A DNA stretch of 47,148 nucleotides from an uncultured bacterium. Its GTDB lineage: Bacteria; Actinomycetota; Coriobacteriia; Coriobacteriales; Coriobacteriaceae. The position numbers were made by a program, and so were the translations under genes. Shown here piece after piece: positions 15,627 to 25,111 of the stretch (its first letter is position 1; every line of letters begins with the position of its first letter). The notes beneath the pieces are model-generated. The model ran no database searches and was not told the DNA's origin. It saw only the letters and a list, made by a program, of their open reading frames with translations. The DNA is taken from positions 1 to 47,148 of the forward strand of contig CAJMST010000018.1 of NCBI GenBank assembly GCA_905216145.1, read 5' to 3'.

Positions 15627-16127
15627 ATGGATATCCAACTTAAGACGGGATGCTTTGATGACGCGGCGTTGGTGCGCCGCGTCGTTTTTATGGACGAGCA
15701 GGGCTACGAGAATGAGTTCGATGCTATCGACGAGGATCCGAACTGCATTCATGTGACGCTCTATGTAGACGGCGAGCTTGCCGGTTGCTCGCGCGTGTTT
15801 CCCGAAGAGCTTGAGCGCGTGGCTGACGCAGAGGCCCCGGTGTTGCCGGCATGCGACATGGACGAAGACGTTGCGGCGGGGGAGACCTACATTATGGGGC
15901 GCGTCGCCGTGCTGCCGGCTATGCGTCGTCGCGGACTGGCGAGTGCGATCGTGGAGACCAGTGCTTCGTGTGCACGCGATGCCGGCGCTAAGCTTATTAA
16001 GCTGCATGCGCAGGAATACGTGCTGCCGCTTTATGCAAAGGCGGGCTACACGCAAATTGCCCCGGTAGATTACGAAGACGAGGGCCAACCCCATGTCTGG
16101 ATGGCCAAGCGCGTAGATGGCAGATAG
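15627..16127 (+). CDS. GNAT-family N-acetyltransferase
   Basis: A 166-aa acetyl-CoA-dependent acyltransferase. The central acetyl-CoA site appears as MGRVAVLPAMRRRGLASAIV, matching the R/Q-x-x-G-x-G/A motif. The C-terminal region LHAQEYVLPLYAKAGYTQ is typical of ElaA-like GNAT proteins. GAAAGGG decides the start at 15627, six codons inside the longest frame. It lies 40 bases downstream of the phosphatase and may be co-transcribed with it. Substrate unknown. Confidence 0.88.
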   Translation: MDIQLKTGCFDDAALVRRVVFMDEQGYENEFDAIDEDPNCIHVTLYVDGELAGCSRVFPEELERVADAEAPVLPACDMDEDVAAGETYIMGRVAVLPAMRRRGLASAIVETSASCARDAGAKLIKLHAQEYVLPLYAKAGYTQIAPVDYEDEGQPHVWMAKRVDGR

Positions 16128-16274
16128 GGACGTTCCTTTCCTGCCGGCAGTTGGGGACACTCCTTGGCAATTGACGCATTGGAGCGCTCGGACATACAGT
16201 TTTTCGATTCCGTATGTATATATGCGCGCTAATAGGTTATAAAATCTAAGTCTGAACATAGCAGGTCTGCGATG

Positions 16275-16300
16275 CGGCTCGGGCAACCGGGCCGTTTTTG
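16275..16300 (+). terminator. Terminator-like hairpin just upstream of htpG
   Basis: CGGCTCGG and CCGGGCCG pair (G-U allowed) around a short loop and are followed by five T. It ends about 35 bases before the htpG start, downstream of a TATAAA-type box near 16235. It may end the preceding gene, or act as an attenuator inside the htpG leader. Confidence 0.55.
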
Positions 16301-16329
16301 CGGGCAGGGGTAGCGCGAAAGGACTGCAC

Positions 16330-18354
16330 ATGCGTCAATTTAAGACCGAGAGCAAAAAACTGCTCGACCTCATGATCAACTCCATCTACACCAATAAGGA
16401 AATCTTCCTGCGCGAGCTTATCTCCAACGCGAGCGATGCCGTCGACAAGCTCAACTTTAAGAGCCTGCAGGATCCGAGCGTCAAGATCAACCAGGGCGAC
16501 CTGGCCATTCGCGTCTCCTTTGATAAAGACGCCCGCACCATTACCATCTCGGATAACGGCATTGGCATGACCGCCGAGGAGCTCGAGCGCAATCTGGGCA
16601 CCATCGCCCATTCCGGCTCCGAGGAGTTTAAGACCGAGAACGCCGAGCAGCAGGGCTCCGATGTCGACATCATCGGCCAGTTTGGCGTGGGCTTCTACTC
16701 GGCTTTTATGGTCGCCAGCCATGTGAAGGTCGTCAGCCGCGCCTACGGCGAGGATGTCGCCCATGTGTGGGAATCCGACGGTCTTGAGGGCTACACCATC
16801 GAGGACGGCGAGCGTGCCGAGCACGGTACCGATGTCATCCTGACGCTGCGCGAGAACGAGAAGCTCGATGCCGACGGCGAGGCCGAGACCTACGATCGCT
16901 TCCTGACCGAGTGGGGCCTCAAGAGCCTAATTCAGCAGTACAGTAACTATGTGCGTTACCCGATCCAGATGATGGTGTCCAAGAGCCGCCAGAAGCCCAA
17001 GCCCGAGGATGCTGGCGATGACTACACGCCCGAGTACGAGGACTACCAGGAGCTCGAGACCGTCAACTCCATGACGCCGATCTGGAAGAAGCACAGCTCC
17101 GATGTCGAGCAGAAGGACTACGACGAGTTCTACAAGTCCACGTTCCACGACTTTGACGATCCTGCGCGCACCATCAGCTTCCATGCCGAGGGCACGCTCG
17201 AGTACGATGCCCTGCTGTTTGTGCCGGGCCGCGCGCCGTTCGATCTGTACAGCAAGGATTACGAGAAGGGTCTGGCACTCTACAGCTCCAACGTCCTGAT
17301 CATGGAGAAGTGCGACGACCTGCTGCCCGACTACTACAACTTTGTCCGCGGCGTCGTGGATTCCGCCGATGTGTCGCTCAACATCTCGCGTGAGACGCTG
17401 CAGCAGAACCGTCAGCTCAAGGCCATCGCCAAGCGTGTGGAAAAGAAGATCACCGCCGACCTTGAGGATATGCGTGACAACGACCGCGAGGCCTACGAGA
17501 AGTTCTTTGAGAACTTTGGCCGCGGTCTTAAGTACGGCATCTACTCGAGCTATGGCATGAAGGCCGATGAGCTCGCCGATCTGTTGCTGTTCTGGTCTGC
17601 CAAGGAACAGAAGATGATTACCCTGGCCGAGTATGCCAAGGGCATGCCCGAGGATCAGAAGGCCATCTACTACGCCGCCGGCGACTCGCGTGAGCGCTTG
17701 GCCAAGATGCCCGTGGTAAAGGGCGTGCTCGACCGCGGCTATGACGTGCTGCTGCTGACGCAGGACGTGGATGAGTTCACCTTCCAGGCCATGCGTGAGT
17801 ACGTTGCCGCTGATATGCCCAAGATCTACGAGGACGATGCCGCCCGCGAGGCTGCCGAGAAGGCCGTGGCCGATGGTGCCGAGCCCGAGGTTGAGGATCG
17901 TCACCTGGAGCTCAAGAACGTCGCAACCGGTGATCTTGACCTGGCGACCGAGGACGAGAAAAAGGAGGCCGAGGACGCCACCAAGGAGAACGAGGACCTC
18001 TTTAACGCCATGAAGGAGGCACTCGGCGACAAGGTCGAGAAGGTTGCCGTCTCTGCGCGCCTGACCGATGCTCCCGCGTGCATCACCACCGAGGGCCCGC
18101 TTTCGCTCGAGATGGAGAAGGTGCTCCAGAAGGGTCCCGAGGGCGCGCCCGACGGTATGCCCAAGAGCCAGCGCGTGCTCGAGCTCAACGCCAAGCACCC
18201 GGTCTTTTCCAAGCTCGTCGCCGCTCAGAAGGCGGGCGACGCCGACAAGATCAAGCAGTACTCCGGTTTGCTCTATGACCAGGCCCTGCTGGTCGAGGGC
18301 ATTCTGCCCGAGGACCCCGTTGCCTTCGCAGCAGCTGTTTGCAACTTGATGTAG
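16330..18354 (+). CDS. htpG: Hsp90-family chaperone HtpG
   Basis: An ATP-dependent cytoplasmic chaperone that works as a homodimer. At 674 aa it is longer than the E. coli protein (624 aa). The N-terminal ATPase shows NASDAVDKL, DNGIGM, the lid GTIAHSGS and GQFGVGFYS. The middle domain carries the catalytic-loop Arg region VSLNISRETLQQNR. An acidic stretch near residues 510-560 (DLATEDEKKEAEDATKENED) in the C-terminal third accounts for some of the extra length. GAAAGGA precedes the ATG. It is monocistronic. Confidence 0.97.
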   Translation: MRQFKTESKKLLDLMINSIYTNKEIFLRELISNASDAVDKLNFKSLQDPSVKINQGDLAIRVSFDKDARTITISDNGIGMTAEELERNLGTIAHSGSEEFKTENAEQQGSDVDIIGQFGVGFYSAFMVASHVKVVSRAYGEDVAHVWESDGLEGYTIEDGERAEHGTDVILTLRENEKLDADGEAETYDRFLTEWGLKSLIQQYSNYVRYPIQMMVSKSRQKPKPEDAGDDYTPEYEDYQELETVNSMTPIWKKHSSDVEQKDYDEFYKSTFHDFDDPARTISFHAEGTLEYDALLFVPGRAPFDLYSKDYEKGLALYSSNVLIMEKCDDLLPDYYNFVRGVVDSADVSLNISRETLQQNRQLKAIAKRVEKKITADLEDMRDNDREAYEKFFENFGRGLKYGIYSSYGMKADELADLLLFWSAKEQKMITLAEYAKGMPEDQKAIYYAAGDSRERLAKMPVVKGVLDRGYDVLLLTQDVDEFTFQAMREYVAADMPKIYEDDAAREAAEKAVADGAEPEVEDRHLELKNVATGDLDLATEDEKKEAEDATKENEDLFNAMKEALGDKVEKVAVSARLTDAPACITTEGPLSLEMEKVLQKGPEGAPDGMPKSQRVLELNAKHPVFSKLVAAQKAGDADKIKQYSGLLYDQALLVEGILPEDPVAFAAAVCNLM

Positions 18355-18363
18355 TTAGGTATT

Positions 18364-18433
18364 TACGCGGTTTTACCAAACCGCGTAACGGCTCGACGCT
18401 GCCCTCAGTTCCGCCGTTCTAACGAACGGCGGA
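18364..18433. repeat. Two short hairpins downstream of htpG
   Basis: TACGCGGTTT/AAACCGCGTA (18364-18387) and TCCGCCGTTC/GAACGGCGGA (18410-18433) are perfect 10-bp hairpins. Each is followed within a few bases by a near-identical CGACGCTGC word (about 18394 and 18438). No clear T tract follows, so they may be mRNA 3'-end stabilisers rather than classical terminators. Confidence 0.6.
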
Positions 18434-18447
18434 CCAGTCGACGCTGC

Positions 18448-18547
18448 GCGGGCGCCAGAGCGACAACTTGTCATTCAAAGAGGACGGCATGACCAGAAGG
18501 TCTATGCCGTCCTCTTTTCATGCCAATTTGTTCGCTCTGGCGCCCGC
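18448..18547. repeat. Nested inverted repeat after htpG
   Basis: Outer arms 18448-18466 and 18528-18547 pair over 19 bp with a single extra T. Inner arms 18477-18490 and 18504-18517 pair perfectly over 14 bp and end in TTTT, which is a terminator shape. Ten unpaired bases lie on each side between the two stems. No coding sequence is present. Confidence 0.8.
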
Positions 18548-18589
18548 TCGCTGGCATTGCCAAAACATCGACGTTGCCGTGGTCCTAAG

Positions 18590-18645
18590 TAGTCATTGGG
18601 GACGTTTTTGTTTGACTAGTCGTTTAAGAACGTCCCCGATGACTA
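18590..18645. repeat. 17-bp inverted repeat with GGGGACGTT arms
   Basis: 18590-18606 pairs with 18629-18645 with one G-U difference. The loop contains the palindrome GACTAGTC. No gene is present; this is part of the nearly 500-base region between htpG and the first YhgE gene. Confidence 0.75.
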
Positions 18646-18845
18646 TTTGAATTGCTAATTTGTGCGGGTTGTGGTTTTGTGACCTGCTGAAATTTAGGAT
18701 ACTGTACATCTGTACGTTAACTCATCTTCGTAGTATATTGCTACCCGCAAAACTCAACACCATTGTGCTTTGAGACGTTAAAGCGCCTACTACAATGGTT
18801 GTCGATAGTACGATTCGATTTAACGACAGGATGGATGGTCCAAGC

Positions 18846-21620
18846 GTGAGTCTCGGCAGCAAACTATCCAATGCAAAGGTGTCCTTTGCGATATTTAAGC
18901 GCGACATTAAGCGACTGCTTGTGAACCCCGTCGCCCTGGTGGTTACCCTAGGCGTGTGCGTTATTCCCTCGCTGTATGCCTGGTATAACATCGTGGCAAA
19001 CTGGGATCCGTATGGAAACACCCAAGGCATCAAGATTGCTATCGCCAACAACGATCGAGGCACCCAAAACGACTTGGTGGGTGAGCTCAACGCTGGCGAC
19101 AAAGTGGTCGACCAGCTCAAGGAGAATCATCAGTTGGGCTGGACGTTCGTCGACTCGACGGCCGATGCCAAGGAGGGCGTCGAGAGCGGCGAGTACTATG
19201 CCGCTATCGTGATTCCCAAGAACTTCTCGGATAACCTGGTTTCGATGCTCGACGGCAACTACCATCAGCCCAAGCTCACGTACTACGTCAATGAGAAGAA
19301 GAGCGCCATTGCGCCCAAGGTTACCGATACCGGTGCAAACACCATCGAGGAGCAGATCAACTCGGAATTTGTCTCTACGGTAGGCAAGACTGTTGCCGGT
19401 ATCGCCAAGGATGCCGGTGTCGATTTAAAGGACAAGGCAACCCAGACTCAGGACTCGCTGGCAAGTTCGGTGTCCGAGGCGTCCGACACCTTGGGCGAGG
19501 TGCGCGATTCGATTGGCGATATGAATGCCGCCATCGATAAGACGAGCGGCGCTATCGCCTCGGCTGATGCGGCACTTGCCGGCTTGCAAGGCCAGGCACC
19601 GTCGCTGACGCAGGCGATCTCCCAGGGCAACGACCTGCTGAGCGAAGCTCGCACCACGGCGGGCAACTCCATCACCTCGCTCTCCAAGGCGCTCTCGGAA
19701 GGCAGCCTTGCGCTCACCAAGACGTCGGCCTCTGCGAACGCTGCCATCGGCAAGCTGACGGGCGCGGTCACATCTACGACCACCCGTATCGACAACTCGC
19801 TCGAGTCTCTTCAAGCGACGATCGACCACAATAAGGCCGTTATCGGGCACTTGGAGATTCTCGCCAATGACACGTCGACAGGTTCCGAGGAAATTGACGC
19901 GCGCATTGTATCGACCATCGATTTGCTTCGAGAGCAGAATGAAAAGCTTCAGAGCATCAAGGACGGTCTGTCCGCGCAGTCGAGCGCCATGGCGAATGAC
20001 GCAGCGGCTGTTTCGGGTGCCAGTGACGCTATCAATAACGCAATTCATACCGGTGCGACCAACCTTGGCCAAGCCCAGACGGACTTGGGCCAAAACGCGC
20101 TGCCGAAGGCCTCGAGCGCGCTCGACTCTTTTGCTGCCGTTTCGGGCGACCTGACCGGTATCGTCTCGGGTATGACACCTACACTTGCAAATGCGCGCGG
20201 CACGTTGGCGCAGCTTAGCGCTACGCTCGGCCAGGCCAAGACCACGCTGTCCCAGACCGATTCCTCGCTTGCCAAGGTCCAGGACAAGCTTGCAACCGCC
20301 GCCAATGACATTGCGGCGCTACAGACCTCTGAGTCTATGGGCGAGTTAGCCGACCTCATGGACGTCGACGTCGATGACGTGGCAGATTTCATGGCATCTC
20401 CGGTTGAGCTGACGTCCAAGTCAATCTATCCGGTCAAGAGCTTTGGCTCGGGCATTGCTCCTTTCTACACCAATCTGGCGCTGTGGGTGGGCGGCTATGT
20501 GCTCATCGCCATCTACAAGCTCGAGGTAGACCGTGAAGGCATCGGTAGCTTTACGGCGCGTCAGGGCTACTTTGGCCGCTGGCTGCTGCTGGTGATCCTG
20601 GGCGCGTTCCAGGCCATTATCGTTACGGTGGGCGACCTGGTCATTGGCGTTCAGTGCGTCAATCCGCTGCTCTTTGTGCTGGGCGGCATCGCTATCTCGT
20701 TCACTTACGTCAACATCATCTATGCGCTGTCCACCACCTTTAAGCATATCGGTAAAGCCATTGGCGTCATCCTCGTCATTGTGCAGATCCCCGGCTCGTC
20801 GGGCATGTATCCCATCGAGATGATGCCCGGCTTCTTCCAGTGGCTGCACCCGCTGCTGCCCTTCACCTATGGCATCAACCTGCTGCGCGAGACCGTCGGT
20901 GGCATGTATTCGTTCAACTACCTGTTCAACCTGTGCATCCTGGGCGTGTTCCTTATCGTGGCGCTCTTTATCGGTCTGCAGCTGCGCCCGTTGCTGCTCA
21001 ACCTCAACCTGCTCTTTGATAAGCAGCTTTCCACGACGGGCCTCATGATCTGCGAGTCCAACGACCTGCCGCGCCAGCGCTATTCGCTGCGCACGGCCAT
21101 GCGCGTCATGCTCGATTCGGATTCGTACCGTCGCGAGCTGCTCGATCATGCCGTGGCGTTTGAGCATCGCTACCCGTACTACATCAAGGGCGGTTTTGCC
21201 GCCGTGGTAGGCGTGCAGGTTCTGCTCTTTGTGCTTTCGACGGTGCTCGATATCGACAATAACGGCAAGATCATCCTGCTCGTTATCTGGATCATTTCGG
21301 TTATCGCCATCTGTGGCTGGCTCATCAACATCGAGTACATCCGTGCGAGCCTCAATACCCAGATGCGTATCTCAGCGCTTTCGGACGAGGACCTTCGCCG
21401 CGAGATGCGCGAGCACACGGCTGCCATCCCTGCTGCCCGTCGCATGTTTGGTCTCAACGCCAGCGAGCGGGGCACCAAGGACAGCGAACAGCCCACGAGC
21501 CGTCTGCCGCATATCGGTGCGCATCGTAAGGCTCAAGATGTCGACGACGTTGACAACGTAAGCGGAAACGACGGGGACACCTCCCCGCTTGGCAAGCACT
21601 CTAAAGGAGGTGAGGCATAA
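18846..21620 (+). CDS. YhgE/Pip domain membrane protein (large)
   Basis: A 924-aa membrane protein from the GTG at 18846. The N-terminal part contains the first membrane helix and the YhgE motif YAWYNIVANWDPYGNT. A very long extracytoplasmic region (about 150-530) is rich in Ser, Ala, Asp and heptad-like repeats, suggesting coiled coil. After about residue 530 come six or so membrane helices of the ABC-2 permease type. The C-terminus is polar. This family includes the lactococcal phage infection protein and is grouped with drug/lipid exporters; the substrate is unknown. Other in-frame starts are ATG 18795 and ATG 18831, but only 18846 has a spaced GGATGG. It is followed with no gap by a paralogue. 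Confidence 0.88.
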   Translation: MSLGSKLSNAKVSFAIFKRDIKRLLVNPVALVVTLGVCVIPSLYAWYNIVANWDPYGNTQGIKIAIANNDRGTQNDLVGELNAGDKVVDQLKENHQLGWTFVDSTADAKEGVESGEYYAAIVIPKNFSDNLVSMLDGNYHQPKLTYYVNEKKSAIAPKVTDTGANTIEEQINSEFVSTVGKTVAGIAKDAGVDLKDKATQTQDSLASSVSEASDTLGEVRDSIGDMNAAIDKTSGAIASADAALAGLQGQAPSLTQAISQGNDLLSEARTTAGNSITSLSKALSEGSLALTKTSASANAAIGKLTGAVTSTTTRIDNSLESLQATIDHNKAVIGHLEILANDTSTGSEEIDARIVSTIDLLREQNEKLQSIKDGLSAQSSAMANDAAAVSGASDAINNAIHTGATNLGQAQTDLGQNALPKASSALDSFAAVSGDLTGIVSGMTPTLANARGTLAQLSATLGQAKTTLSQTDSSLAKVQDKLATAANDIAALQTSESMGELADLMDVDVDDVADFMASPVELTSKSIYPVKSFGSGIAPFYTNLALWVGGYVLIAIYKLEVDREGIGSFTARQGYFGRWLLLVILGAFQAIIVTVGDLVIGVQCVNPLLFVLGGIAISFTYVNIIYALSTTFKHIGKAIGVILVIVQIPGSSGMYPIEMMPGFFQWLHPLLPFTYGINLLRETVGGMYSFNYLFNLCILGVFLIVALFIGLQLRPLLLNLNLLFDKQLSTTGLMICESNDLPRQRYSLRTAMRVMLDSDSYRRELLDHAVAFEHRYPYYIKGGFAAVVGVQVLLFVLSTVLDIDNNGKIILLVIWIISVIAICGWLINIEYIRASLNTQMRISALSDEDLRREMREHTAAIPAARRMFGLNASERGTKDSEQPTSRLPHIGAHRKAQDVDDVDNVSGNDGDTSPLGKHSKGGEA

Positions 21621-23810
21621 ATGAAAAACATCCTGCACCTGTTTAAGCGCGATGTCCAAAACGTGTCTCGCTCCGTGATCGGCTTGGTTGTTGTGATGGG
21701 CCTGATCATCGTGCCGTGCCTGTACGCGTGGTTTAACATCGCCGGAAGCTGGGATCCCTACGGCAATACCGGCAACCTTAAAATTGCAGTGGTCAACACT
21801 GACGAGGGCTACGAGAGCGATCTGATTCCCGTCGAGGTCAACGTGGGCGAAAACGTAACCGCCACCCTGCGCGGCAACGAGAACTTCGACTGGGTCGTCC
21901 TCAACGACCGCGATAAGGCGATTGAGGGCGTTAAGTCGGGCGCGTACTACGCTGCCGTCGTTATCCCTAAAACGTTTAGCGCCGATATGATGACGCTTTT
22001 CTCGACTGAGGTGAAGCACGCCGATATCGAGTTCTACGAGAACCAGAAGGCCAACGCCATCGCGCAGATCGTGACCGAGAAAGGCTCGAGCGCCGTCCAG
22101 AGTCAGGTCAACGAGACCTTTACCAAGACCATCACGACTATCGGTCTTAAAACCGTGTCCAGCCTGCTCGACTATATGAGCACCGACCAGGTGAGCAACT
22201 TTATCGCCAATCTGTCCTCTACGCTGGGCGATTCGGTCGAGGACCTGCAGGACGTTCAGGCGAGTGCGACGTCGCTCGCGGGCATTTTGAGCTCTACGTC
22301 CGATTCGCTGACATCGGCGGGCGGCATGCTCAAGCAGACGGGCACCGTCGATGAGTCGACGAAGCAGCTGATGGAGCACGCCAAGAGCGGCATCAATGAT
22401 TCCAAGGAAGCGCTCAAGGCCGCCAGCGATGCCGTTGACGCGGCGATTGACGGAAGCGCGGGCTCGTTCGACAACGTGTCCGCCGAGCTTGCGAAGGCAT
22501 TCGATGCCGCGAAACAGCATGTTTACCTTACGGTGTCTCAGCTCAACGAAGCCGCAGCGGCGCTCAATACGCGTGCTGACGATATCGATGCGATGGCCGA
22601 TCGGCTCCGCAACCTTGCCGACAAGGTGAGTGATGACAAGCTCAAAGACGGGCTCAAGTCCGCTGCGACGTCGCTGGGCAGAATTGCCGCGGAGTACCGC
22701 AACAATGCAAAGGACCTGACGGCGACCGCAAAGTCCCTTTCGGACGGCATGGCGGAGGTCAACAACTCGCGTGCCGAGGTCGACCAGGCCATCGCCGATG
22801 CCAAGGCGGGTATCTCGGGTGCCAAGTCCGATTACGATTCTACGTTCTCGGTTAAGGCCAAGGAGCTCAAGAAGACCATTTCGGGCGTTCTGGATTCCCT
22901 GAACGGTATCTCGGGTGACTTGGATAGCGCCGTGAGCGGTCTGACCGACGCCTCTGGTTCGCTCGCGAAGGGTCTCTCCAAGGCCGCGGGGCTCGTCAAC
23001 AAGGCTTCCGATCAGCTGGGCGAGGCGTCGGACAAGATCAGTGCCTTTAAGGACGAGCTTGATAGCGCTCTGATCTCGGGTGACCTGGCCACAATCAAGA
23101 CGATGATCGGCAACGACCCCGAGGGTCTGGCCGTGTCGCTTTCCGGTCCCGTCGCGCTCGACCGCAAGCCGGTCTATCCGATCCGCAACTACGGCTCGGC
23201 CATGGCGCCGTTCTATACGATTTTGTCGCTGTGGGTGGGCTCGATTGTTCTGGCGGCCATGATGAAGGTCTCGGTTGACGATGAGCTTATCAACGAGCTC
23301 ATTCCCGTGCGCCTGCACGAGATCTACCTGGGCCGTTATCTGTTCTTTGGCGGTCTGGCCTTGCTGCAGGCAACGCTCGTGTGCGCGGGCGACATTCTGT
23401 TCTTTGGCATCCAGTGCGACAACCCGTTGCAGTTTGTGCTGGCGGGCTGGGTTGCGAGTCTCGTGTTCTCCAATATCGTCTACACGCTTACGGTATCGTT
23501 TGGAGATATCGGTAAGGCCCTCGCCGTCGTGCTGCTGGTCATGCAGGTCGGCGGTTCGGGCGGTACGTTCCCCATCGAGATGACCGGCCCCGTGTTCCAG
23601 GCGATCTACCCGTTCCTGCCGTTTACCCACGGCATCAACGCCATGCACGCCGCCATGGCCGGTGCCTACCATATGGAGTACTGGGTTGAGCTGGGTATTC
23701 TGGCGAGCTATCTGATTCCGTCGCTGGCCCTGGGCGTCGTCTTCCGCCGCCCGGTCATCAAAGCCAACGACTGGATTATCGAAAAGCTGGAGAGTACTAA
23801 ATTGATTTAA
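21621..23810 (+). CDS. YhgE/Pip domain membrane protein (paralogue)
   Basis: A 729-aa protein with the same architecture as its neighbour. It has an N-terminal helix and motif YAWFNIAGSWDPYGNTGN, an extracytoplasmic coiled-coil-like region (about 150-490) rich in Ala/Ser/Asp, and a C-terminal set of about six membrane helices (about 520-720). It starts directly after the previous stop behind a strong AAAGGAGGTGAGG, so the two are co-translated. The pair could form a heterodimer, which is inference. A terminator follows. Confidence 0.92.
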   Translation: MKNILHLFKRDVQNVSRSVIGLVVVMGLIIVPCLYAWFNIAGSWDPYGNTGNLKIAVVNTDEGYESDLIPVEVNVGENVTATLRGNENFDWVVLNDRDKAIEGVKSGAYYAAVVIPKTFSADMMTLFSTEVKHADIEFYENQKANAIAQIVTEKGSSAVQSQVNETFTKTITTIGLKTVSSLLDYMSTDQVSNFIANLSSTLGDSVEDLQDVQASATSLAGILSSTSDSLTSAGGMLKQTGTVDESTKQLMEHAKSGINDSKEALKAASDAVDAAIDGSAGSFDNVSAELAKAFDAAKQHVYLTVSQLNEAAAALNTRADDIDAMADRLRNLADKVSDDKLKDGLKSAATSLGRIAAEYRNNAKDLTATAKSLSDGMAEVNNSRAEVDQAIADAKAGISGAKSDYDSTFSVKAKELKKTISGVLDSLNGISGDLDSAVSGLTDASGSLAKGLSKAAGLVNKASDQLGEASDKISAFKDELDSALISGDLATIKTMIGNDPEGLAVSLSGPVALDRKPVYPIRNYGSAMAPFYTILSLWVGSIVLAAMMKVSVDDELINELIPVRLHEIYLGRYLFFGGLALLQATLVCAGDILFFGIQCDNPLQFVLAGWVASLVFSNIVYTLTVSFGDIGKALAVVLLVMQVGGSGGTFPIEMTGPVFQAIYPFLPFTHGINAMHAAMAGAYHMEYWVELGILASYLIPSLALGVVFRRPVIKANDWIIEKLESTKLI

Positions 23811-23906
23811 TACAGCAACGTAAACGCCGTCGGAACATCGAGGTCTTACAACCCGATGCTTTAGCGTAGTGAATTGCACGGGCTGCTTGGTTGTTGCTAC
23901 AGTAGC

Positions 23907-23941
23907 GGGGCGTGCCGGGGGTCCGGTGCGCCCTGTTTTTA
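23907..23941 (+). terminator. Terminator of the YhgE pair
   Basis: GGGCGTGCCGG pairs with CCGGTGCGCCC (G-U allowed) and is followed by TGTTTTTAT, about 100 bases after the second YhgE stop. Confidence 0.8.
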
Positions 23942-24011
23942 TTTGACCATGAGGCGGCACGCAGCCATACGCGTGCGGACACCACGCCCAGATTGAGTGC
24001 GAGGATGTTCC

Positions 24012-24995
24012 ATGGCCCAATACGCTGCCAACGAAATCGAAAACTTGCCCGATAGCCCAGTAGCCCGTGAGGATTTGGGCGCGGGCGGTATTCCCCGGGG
24101 CGCCGGCGCACGCTCTCCGCTGTTCTGGAAGGTTTTGCTCCTTTCGGTGGCGGTCATCTGGGGCTACTCCTTTACCACTATGAAGGACGCACTCGGCACC
24201 ATTCCGGTGTTCGCGCTGCTCTATGTACGTTTTCTGCCCGCAGCGTTGGTCATGTTTGCCGTCTTCCACAAGCGCATCATCGCGCACCTCAACGCTCGCA
24301 ACCTGATCGTTGGCCTGAGTATGGGCGTGCTCATGTGGGCGGCCTATGCGTTGCAGACGGTCGGTCTGGCACATACTACGGCGGGCAAGAATGCTTTTTT
24401 GACGGGCACGTATTGCATCCTTGTACCGTTCGCGAGCTATTTCCTGAGCGGCGAAAAGCTCACGCGCTACAACTTGGGTGCCGCGCTGCTGTGCCTAGCG
24501 GGCATTGGCCTCGTCGCACTCGATAGCGTTGAATTCAACATTGGTGACGTCATTACGCTGGCGGGTGCGGCCTTTTTCGCCATCCAGATGGCGGTGACTG
24601 CCAAGTACGGTCGCAAAATGGACATCAACGTCATCACGTTTTGGATGTTTGTGGGCAACGGCGTGCTGAGCCTGGCAACGTCGCTGCTATTCGAGACCCA
24701 AGCGCCTCTGTCCGTGTGGACGCCGAGCTTTATCAGTGCGATGGCGTTTCTCTCGGTGGGCTGCACATGCGCGGCTCTGCTCATCCAAAACGTCGGCCTG
24801 GCGCATGTCCCGGCCTCGACGGGCTCGCTGCTCCTTTCGATGGAGTCGCCTTCGGGTGTGCTGTTCTCGGTGCTGCTGATGGGGGAGGCGCTCACCTCGC
24901 GCCTGCTCGCCGGCTTCGCGCTCATCTTCCTGTCGATTATCTTGAGCGAGACTCACTTCGATTTTTTGCGTCGAAAGCCGCGCCCGCAATTGTAA
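24012..24995 (+). CDS. EamA-family (drug/metabolite) transporter
   Basis: A 327-aa integral membrane protein of the DMT superfamily with about ten hydrophobic segments in two homologous halves of five. Characteristic EamA features include WGYSFTTMKDALGTIPVF in the first helix region and a final half containing STGSLLLSMESPSGVLFSVLLMGE. A hydrophilic N-terminal leader of about 45 residues precedes the first helix. The ATG at 24012 follows GAGGA at ideal spacing, so the GTG at 23997 is rejected. Substrate unknown. It stands alone between two terminators. Confidence 0.9.
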   Translation: MAQYAANEIENLPDSPVAREDLGAGGIPRGAGARSPLFWKVLLLSVAVIWGYSFTTMKDALGTIPVFALLYVRFLPAALVMFAVFHKRIIAHLNARNLIVGLSMGVLMWAAYALQTVGLAHTTAGKNAFLTGTYCILVPFASYFLSGEKLTRYNLGAALLCLAGIGLVALDSVEFNIGDVITLAGAAFFAIQMAVTAKYGRKMDINVITFWMFVGNGVLSLATSLLFETQAPLSVWTPSFISAMAFLSVGCTCAALLIQNVGLAHVPASTGSLLLSMESPSGVLFSVLLMGEALTSRLLAGFALIFLSIILSETHFDFLRRKPRPQL

Positions 24996-25007
24996 ACAAC
25001 TTGTTGC

Positions 25008-25033
25008 GCCGCCCTCCCGGGGCGGCATTTTTT
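25008..25033 (+). terminator. EamA gene terminator
   Basis: GCCGCCC pairs with GGGCGGC around TCCC(G), followed by ATTTTTTAT, twelve bases after the stop. Confidence 0.9.
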
Positions 25034-25111
25034 ATGCGTCGCCCTTAAAGTAGTACCTTGCACTTTACGCTATCAAAGTGCTTGCTGCAAAAACGATACT
25101 GGAGGGCATCT

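Noticed and set aside
21372..24374. 1000-aa leftward frame opposite the second YhgE gene
   Set aside because: Antisense shadow rich in Arg/Gly/Val with no domain.
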